A DNA stretch of 64,000 nt, taken from Dipylidium caninum. Its lineage: Eukaryota > Platyhelminthes > Cestoda > Cyclophyllidea > Dipylidiidae. Within the stretch, counting starts at the first letter, position 1, and each line of letters starts with the position of its first letter. The DNA lies in assembly GCA_017562135.1 (NCBI GenBank), contig QEYB01001046.1, positions 1,674,001 to 1,738,000 on the forward strand, in the 5' to 3' direction. This document shows positions 51,201 through 62,278 of this stretch, piece after piece. A program made the position numbers and the translations under genes. The notes under the pieces were generated by a model. That model saw only the letters and a list, made by a program, of their open reading frames with translations. It was not told where the DNA came from and searched no databases.

Positions 51201-54200
51201 GAGCTCATTCCTCGAGAAGAGTAGAGCTCCGACGTAAAAGGAGGCACAGCTCTGGAAGATGCCCAGCGAGGAGGCGAGGCCGTTGACCAGCGCGAGCATG
51301 AACGCTTCCCTGTATTTGGCCCTTGGAGCAAAGGGAGTAAGAGAGGCAAGTGAATGATGGCATGGGGATGTCTCTTTCGACCTCGCAATTAGTTGATGCG
51401 ATAAGAGGGGCATTATTACGGTACCAACCATCATTACCGCCTGTCATAGTTCCCCTATGTTAGAGGAGTGGGGAACCGGACACTCTCCGCTTGGTGTGGC
51501 AGTGTGCGAGATTTTGTTGGCCGGCGATGGCAGCAACGAGTGGTTTGCGGTGGGACAGACTTCAGGGGAAAACGAGATATGAATTAAGACTAAGACGCAG
51601 AAATTTTTTTGGTACATTCTCCCGCCTATGGACTGTCCGGTAAGAAAGTGACTCGACTTGACTCGGGATTCTCAATGTGCGAACTCTTGTTGTAACAATA
51701 CAAACTTCCGTCAAAAGGAAGGGCACTTAGTGGGACTTCAAACCGATTTCAGCGAAATTGGACCCCTAAATTACGCTTTGCGATCTGCATGGCCTGTCCC
51801 AAGATTTTCAGTGATTGTGCCGTTCCACGAGGTGTGGAAGTGGAGTAGCGTAACATTTGAGATTTTATGGACAAGGTGGAATGAGCTTTAGTCTCTGCAC
51901 TCAGTGAAGGCGCTCGCGGGAGTTGACGACACTGGAAGGCGTCGCGGCGCTGGGAAAGGTCTTTCCCCAGACTAGCTCGCTGAGGCTGCTCGAAGTTGTC
52001 GCAAGGCCTTCACTTCTGCAGAGTTAAACAAAATCTCAGGATTAAATGTACAAGAATCCTTGAAAGAACCTCTGTCCTGCGCCAAATCCACACAAATAAG
52101 GCCACCGAGGAAACTGTGGGTCCGGAGACACGAAGGCGTCCTACTTGGCACAAAGGCTTCTACCCACATTTCGCGCAATTCAAATGCAAAATTTCGGGGG
52201 ACAGACGTGGATATGACGTCGAAGGGTCGCGGGGCGTCACGGAAACTTACAGAGGTGGGGGTGTAGAGCGTTTCTCGAAGGTCTCGTAAAAGTGTGCCTC
52301 CAAACCGAAACTCGTCACTGTCCTCTCGGCACTGAAGGCCTCCAGGACCACCTGCGACCCCTCCACCTCGTGCGACCCCAAACTCCCCTTCATGGAGTTC
52401 ATCTACAATGAGAGCATCAAGTTAACGAGTTAACTGGACAACAGTCCTGCTAAATTCCCCACCAATCAAAGTTTTGAGGGACTCGGGCGCTACTCAGCCG
52501 AAAAGTCAAAATGAAAAGGGCCTCCAATCACGTTGAATGATGAGCTATGGCTAGTTAAATGAGGAGAGACTCACAGAATGGCCTACCACCACTTCTGGCC
52601 GTTAAATCATTACCGTATGCCGTAATTAGATGGAAAACTAATTGTCAGAAAGCGGCCAAGCGTTGGGATGCTCACGTTTCACACAAAGTGGAGGAGGAGC
52701 CGTCGGGGTGAAGAAGGAAGTGAAAAGAGCATACCAACTGCCGGCGCATGCACGGCAGCAGTCGTCAGAAAGACTGTTGCCGTTGCGCATAGGACGTTAT
52801 GCAATAGACCACGTGGTCTGGGACTTTCCGGAACACAGAACACAGTGGATGACAAACAAGTTGGTAGGCCGGCCGCTGAAACAATTCTTTTTCTGCACCA
52901 CCAGTGCCTCAACCATGGTGCTCTTCTCCCTCAGACACTCGCATTAGGACTGGAAGACGATGAGGTGACGTTCTACTTGCAATTGTTACGAGAGAGTCGT
53001 GTTTTTTGCATATTCACGTATTAACTAGTGGGAAATGGACTGCAGTTTTTAGGATGGGTGAAAAATATTGCCTTGTTCTCTTCCACTGGTGTAAAGAGGA
53101 GTTTAACTGTGCTATAATTCCACATAACTCAACCGCTCGAAAAAGGCTCAGTAGTTAGTCAAGCGAATGTGTAGAGAATCCAGTAAAGAGAGATTTTTTG
53201 CGCACCTGAAAGGCGGTGGACACAACAAGGATGGGGACGAAGCAGAGGTTGACGAGAGAGAGGACCCAGCTGTACATAAAACCGATGATAAGACTGGTGA
53301 CGACCAGACTCAGGGTCTCCATGAAGGTGCCCAGTTGCACCCCCGTCACCATTTCAAGGGCCGAGACCTCCGTAGCGAGACGGGCCGTTAAGATGCCCGG
53401 GCTGTTCTCCACCAGATCGAACCAGCCAATTTCCTGTGGGAGGAGAGTGAGAGAGCGGGAGGGAGAAGGCGAGAGGGAGAACAACCTGCACCACTTCCTG
53501 TGGGAAGCAGACGGTTTGAGAGGGGAGAACTGCGAAGTCATCCGAGGAGCAAAACACGAATGCATCCTGTTTTGAACCCCCAGACTGCATTAATCGGTCG
53601 TAGTCCAGAGACTCACTCGGCGGGGAGCACTGACGGGTGTTGGTGGAGTCGTCGAAGACATCGCTTGCGCTTTGCTACTATAGCTAGCTAATGTTTCCCT
53701 GCCCAAATTTTTGCATTGTTTAGGCAACTTCTGTGGGACCACGTGAAGGCCGCGCGGTAAATGGCCCACGGCATACGCTCCATTAGCCGCATGCGATTTG
53801 AGCGAATTTCGAGCCTTCAAACTTTCGCCGGATGCGTCGAAAGACCAAGGAGTTTGCCAGCTGAAGCCAAATTTGGACTGCATCAGCGGCGTCAGCAGGA
53901 AGGTGGTACTTCGCACCTCGAGTAACTCGTTTCTCGAAGTGTAATTGCATCTCTTCGAGCGCCTCCACTGAACAAAGCCTCTAAGTTCCCACGACCACCC
54001 ACCGAGGTGATTTAATAAAATTTTCAGTTGCTCGTGCACCATCTCGACAATTTCTTTTGAGAAAACTCCATGTGAGCCGCGCGCTCAACAGCCGAGGTGC
54101 GAGATGATACATCCACGAGGGAAAATGTTCGCAGCATAAAAAAAACAGATAGACTCTTAGTGCTTCAAGTCACTGATTGCAAAAAGTCATTCTGCCAAGT

Positions 54201-57200
54201 TAGTGGAGTTTTCAACAGTTTGACTATGGCATAAGCAAAATACACTCCGCCATCCCTTTGACAATGACGGCCAGACAAGGCATCATATAAAATCTTCGCG
54301 CGTTCTTTCGAATCCACTCATCGAGATCAGGCAATGTGGGGGGAGTCAGTTTTGGGTCCGAGAGCTGATGCGCATTACATCAAGAGAAATCCGTAGAGTG
54401 GCGGTCAAAGCAAGGGTAGAGGGCTCACCTGCTTGAGAATAGCGCTGAAGAGAAGGGCTCTGGCACGCTTCGTCAGTTGGGAACCCGCGAAGCCGAGGGC
54501 GCAGCCCTAGAAAGGGAGAAGGGGAGGTAGGCGGACACTTGGAGCTGGGCACTTCCGCGCGCCTAGGCGAGGCTGTGGGCCTACCGGCAGCGTTTTCCCA
54601 ATTCTCATGGCATTTCGTGATAAAGATTCATAAAATTATTATCTCAAAAAGGCTACTCTTTTCTCGCCCATTCTTCTACACCGATAAGTCGCATTGCGTG
54701 ACAGTGAAAGGCCATTGGAAAAAGATGGATGTTTGGAGAATAGGCTGAAGGTGAAGGGGACACTAACCGCGAAGAAACGAGCGAAGAAGAGGCCCAGTCC
54801 CATGACGGCCATCATGCCTGAATAGAAGGCAGTCTGGTCCAGTTTTTCATCCAATGTTATGTTCTGCGAGAATATCTACATCAAAAAGCGTAAATGTAGT
54901 GTAGAATGCTTTGAGGAAATGCAAAGGAAGGTGTACAATCATGCAAACTGCTTGACAGCTAAAAGAGGCAAATGGCCTCGCCTCACAGGAGGAGAATGAG
55001 GAACTTTTAGTTGATGTGCCGATTTGTTCATGGCACTCACCCACAGGCCTCCCTCGGCGCCCGAAGTGTGGTCTACGACCGCTTCGTGGGCAGACTGTCT
55101 TATCTGAAACCATGCGTGTCTCCGACCCGGCACCCCTTCCCCGATTGCGATCCAACGAAATTGGCACCATGCCAGAAGCAGTTATCCCTACCATCTGCAA
55201 TGTGCTCGAAATCCATAGTTTGGAGGCGGCTGGTGGAGGTGGCTAGTAGAATTTCTTTCAATGTGTCACAACCACCAGTGAGAACCCGTAGTCGGGCTCA
55301 GGAATAGTGGGCTGTGCCCCCGCGACATGCCACTTCAAGCTTACCTCGAACATCTGTGAGTAGAGGATCGCGAAGCCGGGTTGGCTGAGTCCCGAGGCCA
55401 GGGATAGGAGAAGACCGACAAAAAGGTACGGAAATTCAGGGCGGTTCAGCTTCACGCCCTCATCAGTTGTCCTTTCTAAAAAAGTCACAAAAGACGCGTC
55501 AGCAGGAGCTGAAATCCCCGAAGAACAATTCAAGTTGCTTGCTCGATCTCTCGATCTTTCCCTCTTATCTTCATTGCACACTGGGCTAGAGATCCTTCTC
55601 CTTAAACTCCTTAACCTCACTACGGGGGCTCTCGTCCTTCATGAAAACTTCAAGCTCCCCTGAGTGGATGCAAATGCAATGGCTTCAAATCAAATTCTAT
55701 TTCGTATTTGAATGGCGGACGCTACTCACTCCTTTAAAGGCTTTGCCAGTGCCGGACATCTCCTTGAGAGCATCCAACATGTTCTCGGCATCCGACCATC
55801 GCTGGGAGCGGGTCCACATACTGCGCTTGTGCAGCTCGTCCCTAGACAGCCGTCTGAGTCGACTGGTTGTCTCTGCTTCCTTCTTTACCTTCTCTATATC
55901 CACCTCAGTGGACCTCTCTGTCTTTTCTTCTTCTTTGTCATCTCCTTCGGTGTCTCCCCTTTGCCTATCCTGCAGAACGATGGACGTGAGAGCTACGAGA
56001 TAAGAGGCCTTTGACGATAAATAGAAGAGACGCCTGTTACCGCCAAAACCACCGGGGAATGGCAACGAATCCATGATGGTTCTGCTGATGGTGTCAAACA
56101 GGAAGGAGCTGGGACCCAGTGGCATTCCAGACTAGACAATACAACAGGGCCAGTCTTGCGTTTTAGTCGCAATTTGGGTTGTCAAATGGATTAGTTGGCC
56201 GCAATGGTGTCGTCTGTGTCTTTAACGTGTCACTTCTTCAGTGCTGGTTGCCGAATCCTGCGGCCGAGACAACTCCTCCGGAGTAACTCGGCCGCCAAAT
56301 GCATGTAGGTTTAAACGCGTCCCCTCCCTACTTCTATCCGCTCTCTCGAAGATCAGACAACTCTCAACTCCCCCACATTCCAATGATCCGATCTTTCAAC
56401 GCTAAGAGATTGCATCGCCGACTCGGCGCACCTGTAAAGATGGCAAGACAGAATGGGCACATCGAAGCCAACCTGAGGGTTGCATAAAAAGGACGAACGT
56501 TGCCCCGTACGGCAAAGAGTAAGCAAATTCGTTGAACGGACAGGGCCGGCCACGAGTGAAGCCCCGCCCAGAGACGAGGTCTACGCAAGCTACCGTGTCC
56601 CCTCTACGGGCGCGTCATTTGGGACAGAAAGCAAAAAATAAAAGAGTGAGGTCAAAAACCAACTTTAGCCATTTTCGTAAACCAGAGCTGACCTTTAGCG
56701 GAGGATAGAATCTGTTCCATCTCACTTTGGAAGGAGCATAGTCAAATATCCTTGGTGGGCTCGGTGACGTCTTTTCACAACAAAATTTTGTGGTGTTTTT
56801 CCGCGCTGATAAATGGCCTTTGTGGCACTTTAAGGCTACTCTTAAGGCAACGTTAATAGGGCAATTGGCAGGGAAACGTCTTCCTGTACGGTGGGAGTCG
56901 CAGATACGGAAATAAAGGAAGTAGACCAAACTACAGGAAATGTCAAGCAACCCATGTCAATCGAATCAAAATTTTGCTGTGGTTGAAAACTGCTTTTACG
57001 ATTAGGGAGATACTCAAGGGAGCAAAGGAAATAGAATAACAACCGGCTTGGAGGAGGAGAGCATTTTGGCGTAGACGCCTTTGAGAGCGACTAGCTGATC
57101 GTGAGTGCCGGTCTCCCGGACGCGTCCTTTGTCCAGCACCACGATGGTGTCGGCGTACCGGACGGTGGTCAGGCGATGCGCGACCATCACCACGCTGCGT

Positions 57201-60200
57201 CCGCTGCAGGCGCGCTCGAGGGCGCGTTGGACGGCGCGCTCGGAGCGCGTGTCCAGCGCCGAGGTTGCTTCGTCTAGCAGGAGGATCTTGGGATTGCGGA
57301 TCAGTGCCCTGGCGATGGCAATTCGCTGCTTTTCCCCGCCCGACATGCTGCCTCCGGCTTCAACGATTGGCGTTTCATAGGCCTTACATAGCAAGAAGGG
57401 TAAATTTAAAGACCCTTGCTCCAAGTGCCATGTCGGCGTGGCGATAGGGCCTGCGTGGCTGTTACAAGGCCGCGCACAGTTCAGTTTACGCTGCCATTTC
57501 TTCTCTCCTTGAAAGTTGAGAAAACAAGGACACACTCCAACTCCTCCTCCTCCCCACGTAGCGGGATGTCCTAATCTCGTGATTCACCGTCTGCATTATG
57601 GGGTAAAGTCCGTTAAGGAGTGCTAGTGGCCGAATGGGCGAAGCGATTGTCGGCCTGGTTACGGTCTCTAGAAACCCGACGTGGTCGGACTAATCCCCTG
57701 TCTTACCACATCAATTTGGCGAAAGTCACTTTCACCCCCGTGATCGCGATAGTCAAGGCGCAAGTAATATTAATAGGAGCATTTGGAGGTGTTGCTGTTG
57801 ATGTTGAAGGATGTGTTAGCATGCACCCGCGGGAATTCCGTCAGCCATGAAAACATTACAAGTACTACGCCACCTCAAGTCCCTTTACTGAACTTCAGAC
57901 CGGCAGAAAATAATGCTGTCAGATAGTTCAAGCTTTTTTACTTCTACACGCCTTTCGTCCCTGCGGGACGTGAAAATGTATGAATCGAATGGGCGGAAAC
58001 GCAACCATCGGCGTCGACAGAGTAGTAACAGTCGTCTCCCAACTTCGATAGCCTGAGAGTTTTTTTAAGAAATGAATGCCCAAAATTGTTGTACCGACAA
58101 CGCCGTGGTGGTCTTACTTGTCTATACGTTAAACGGCAGAGGTGCCTGCTCTGCATCTCCAATTCTCATCTCAGGCGTTTCCAGACTTCGCCCACACATT
58201 ATTCAGAATTTGAGCCAAAGCGATACCTGAGGCAATTTGACAATGAAGTCGTGCGCGTCGGCCAGTTTTGCGGCAGCTTGGATCTCCTTTTCGGTGACAC
58301 CAGGACATCCGAGGGCGATATTCTCTGCCACGGTACCGGAGAAGAGGATGGGTTCTTGCTGCACCACGCCTATTTGTTGACGGAACCACTTCAAATCCAA
58401 ATCCTTGATGTTCTTTCCATCGAGCAGAATCTAAAGATTTGAGTAGATAAACACGAGCAATGAAACATTTCGCATTTATCGCGCTGCGTGTCATCATAGC
58501 AGCGGCAGCAAACGCCAAACTGAAGCCACTGGAGGAGAGGAAGGAACACATCACATCAACGACTCACTTCACCAGAGACCGAATCGTAGAAGCGCTGGAT
58601 GAGTTGAATTGTCGTGCTCTTCCCCGAGCCACTTGGACCTACGATAGCCACAGTTTTTCCCGGTCGGATTTCTATAGAGAGCTTGTCCAAGGTCTAAAGC
58701 GCAAAGCGGCCAGTGGACGAGAGTGCCTCTCAAATGATTCAAGCGCGGGCTTTCAGTAGGCCCGAGTGGGAAGTGGAGGCGTTGCCCCTCCGCTAGCATT
58801 CCCGGCAGCACCGGTGACACACTTGCACCATGACTTATAACAGAGCCCAACAATTTGCGTAACACCATCTGGCGCCGCTGATGTCTGCCTAAGTGACAAC
58901 TGCCCCCGTCCCGGCCAACGTCCTGTCCAATCGCTCTGGCCCACACCGCTTGATCCGCTACTCAACATTGCGTCAAGTGACAGAAAGACTTTGCTGATAC
59001 TCTCACACTTCACACTCTCTCGCAGCCACCATCATTATGGGAAACAGGTGCTTTGATTTCGAGGTTAGGACAAATAAAAGTAGTGTTCGACAACCTTTGT
59101 TTCCGGCCGCGTGGGATAGGAGAAGGTGACATTTCTGAACTCGATGTGCCCTCTGAAATCCGCAATAGTGTCTCCCTCTCGGGTTTTGTCAATGCGAGGT
59201 ACCTGCAATTCATGAAATACGCTTTCGAGGGTGACGCGGCCGAGATGGTCGGGATTGCCTCGTTTCCTTAAGGCATATTTTCGACGCGGGTTTAATTTGC
59301 GTCGCCATTTTAAGTCAATGCATATCAACGCACCCGGGTGATGATTCGATATGTGCTTTGGGACGCGGCTGCGGCGCGGGCAAAGTAGGCGAATTCGGGA
59401 AGAACTAGACCGAGGGCGATGCTCCCCACCAGGAATGCCAGCACAACCTACACCAAGAAGGGGGGACGGGCCGGTTATTTGTTAGTGAAGGCACTCATTC
59501 TGTGGAACTAATTGAAGCCTACAAAACCATTTGATACTACTTTCGACTGACCGCTAAATCGCCTGATCGAGAGATCCTCCTCTTACGGTTTTTGTTAGTA
59601 TCCGCAAATATGCGATAGAAGCAACATGTGTAGACCGACGTGCTTCAGGAGTGTCAGCTGTGTTGAAATTTCTTTGGAGATTTCAGACTTTTCAACGAAT
59701 TCTCGCCCGTCAGATTGACAGTAACTCCGAGTGGCATAGGCCGGTACATGTGTGTGCGGAGTACCGAGTTTACACACCGAAAACCTCCGAGATAAGTTTA
59801 CCTCACCTCCCATAAATGATTACACAAGCCAGCTGTTCGACAGACGCCCTTTTTGTACTATGCTGTTGTTTCGTAAGTTAGGAATTAGTCGCCATGCATA
59901 TGCCCGATTAGAACATGAGATGTAGAGGAGAGCCAGTATATCAGATGGAATAAAAATATACTGGCTCCCGGATACCCCCTCCTGCACAGAACTCATTTTC
60001 CGTCGCGATAACCTTAAGTGTGTTCTCCGAAGCCTCCGCTTTTTGCATTGGGCACATCTTTACATAATGAAGCAGACGGTCGCTTAGAATAAATCACCAA
60101 CTGCCTGTTGACTGCACCCAAGTGAAGAGCACTCGATATGCACGGAATCATTCACCGCTTCAACACACACTCCTAAAGAGCACCTCCAACTAAGAGGAAG

Positions 60201-62278
60201 CGCAATTGAGTAAATTCATGATGAGTAGCAGCGGATATAAAAACCCGCGTCCATCCAACTTTTAACAGTCAGCAGTGACTAAGTTAGAAAAAGGCGCACC
60301 AGACTAAAGAAACCCATTTTGTCTTAGAAGTGAGGAGTGCAGTGCAACCTACCAGAACTACACTGCCTCCATCAATTCCCTCCACCCCGTCCGCTACCAA
60401 TTTGACGCCGTACCAGAAGGTTAAACCGGCGGAGGAGAATACTGAAAGGCTGATCATCCCAGCGCCTGTAACAATAACAAAACGGTCGTAGAGGGCAACT
60501 TTGAAAGGCTCCTCATTAAATGTGCTCCGAAATGACTTCGGATACCTTTATCACTGCGGCTGATACACTAAGCCCTGGTGGTGGAATTGCAAAGCAGAAG
60601 TGAGGAGGTGTCGACAGTATAAGAAAATAGGAACCAATTGACATTTCACCTTAAGTAATCGCTATGCCCGCCTATACTGTGCGACAGAACAATACCGCAG
60701 CAAAGGTGTTCTTCCAGAGCCCAAATGACCTCTGTCTAATGTCCATCCTCAGTAACGTTAAAGGAATCACTCAGTACTGACATTCAATGCCGTCTAAAAA
60801 AATTGTTGCACTATGAAATCACGTCTGATTCTTTCAGTGTGTCACACTTAAAAATGGAATGCTTGGCATATTTAAGGCTCGCATGTCCTACCACTGATGC
60901 CTGTTGATAATATGGGCCATAGTCTGGTATGAAATGAAAATAGAGGGAACAGGAATACTTGAAAGTACGCTCACCTAAACCAATAATGATGTTCTTCTTA
61001 AAGGAGACTTTTGCTGCGGCACCAAGTTTGTTGTTATAACGATTCGACTCTTTCTCCTGCCCAATGAAAGCGAAAACCGTTCTGATGAAGGTGATCACCT
61101 CACTCGCTATACTGTTTGCCTGCGAATATTCCTTCTCCTCTTTAACTGAATACCGACTCAGTCCGATACCCAAAGTGACGAACGCAATGACGATAAGGGG
61201 AGTGGTACATAGGCCCACGAGAGTTACTCTCCATTGCGTGACAAAGGCACTGATAAAACAGCTGAAGAATAAGGTCACATTTTGCGTAAAACTCCCCAGT
61301 CGAGCGCCAATAGCCTCTTCAATTTGATCAATTTGGGAAGTCATTTTTGTAATAAGATCACCCATTGACTGGTTGTCAAACCAGCTGGCATCTTGACGAA
61401 GAATTTGCTTAATTTCCAAATAAAAGTAATAATCTTTAAACAAATCAGGGTCGTATTCCCAACTTTTTATTCAAATGAGCATAAAGGAAGTTAGGCAAAA
61501 GTTATAACGAATATAATAAAAAATACACGTCACGCAAAAGGCTAAATTGTCAAAGTATTTATTCCGTACCAAAGTATTATAAAAAACCAGACATAAAAAT
61601 CAACTCACCTTAAATAAATTTAATCTAATTCTGTGACAATGGCGGCGGGAAGATAGGTTGAGGCAGAGCATTTGTATGAAAGAAAGCATGAAGGTTATTG
61701 AGCCCAACAAAATGTACCACTTCAACATATCTTTCATGGTCTCCAACGCTTTAGTCCTTGCATCTAGAGCGACGAACCCATTGACCACGTTACTGAGAAG
61801 GAATAAACTCAATGGGACACTTAGTCCTCCAGCAATACTGCAAATGATCCCGACGATTAACATAGCAATGTCCACCTTGTCCGCATATCGGAACTATGCA
61901 AATTGGCAAAATGTGTGTGATTATTTACCAGAAAAAATAATGAGCCTTTCTTCTTCTTCTTTTGGTTTTTTTGCCATGTCAGGCTTGAGAGACGATAGGT
62001 GTTTAAAATAGTGTAACTTACCTCGAAACAGATGGTGTGGGATCAAGTACATCAGCAAAGTTTTTATCATAAAATTTTTGGATCTGTTAAAGAATAACAA
62101 ACAAAAAATACAAAACGAAGATGAGAAAAATTTTACGTTTACATATAACGCCTTTTCCTACCCCGTCTACAAGACCACAATCGCCAGAATAGGATGAAAT
62201 GGACGATAACCTAAAATACAAGCTTTAAAGGGCGAAGTACCTGCGATTACTTAGTAGACTCGTTGAAAGGTTATCCAT
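48296..62278 (-). CDS. ABC transporter ABCB/P-glycoprotein-like, gene C
   Basis: Preferred model complement(join(48296..48649,49617..49955,50030..50261,51181..51321,52251..52402,53206..53433,54429..54506,54768..54875,55345..55458,55730..55969,57044..57382,58227..58430,58568..58693,59095..59202,59334..59447,60353..60465,60975..61407,61609..61893,61929..61983,62241..62278)), about 1266 aa. NBD1: 'GPSGSGKST' (~401), 'VVQQEPILF', signature MSGGE (~505), '[11 protein letters not shown]'. NBD2: 'GQSGCGKST' (~1052), 'VSQEPSLF', LSGGQ. The linker (~606-685) is long, highly charged, and carries '[12 protein letters not shown]', a PKA-type RRxS site. The least certain parts are the 5' end (see the 62-nt exon), the gttgtt donor after 57044 and the acceptor at 55458. 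The B/C order and exon sizes show tandem duplication. Substrate unknown. Confidence 0.93.
48391..48659 (-). repeat. Gene-conversion block shared with gene B (copy in C)
   Basis: Partner of 37708-37976: 268 of 269 bases identical. The remaining coding sequence of the same exon, and the exon before it, are clearly diverged between the two genes. Confidence 0.9.
62022..62083 (-). other. Possible alternative or trans-spliced first exon of gene C
   Basis: A 62-nt segment bounded by a good acceptor (ctttaacag) and a strong donor (TCGAG|gtaagt). It is open in the one frame that enters the next exon correctly ('[20 protein letters not shown]...') and has no ATG. If spliced after the ATG exon 62241-62278 it would shift the frame into a stop. 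It could therefore be a spliced-leader acceptor exon, a poison exon, joined to an unseen upstream exon, or unused. Confidence 0.3.

Noticed and set aside
53590..54042. A 150-codon open frame on the - strand
   Set aside because: It lies inside a gene C intron between two well-supported exons and shows no domain or fitting splice signals.
62241..62278. Joining the ATG exon to the 62-nt exon of gene C
   Set aside because: The phase clash leads to an in-frame stop in the next exon, so the two cannot both be coding in one mRNA.
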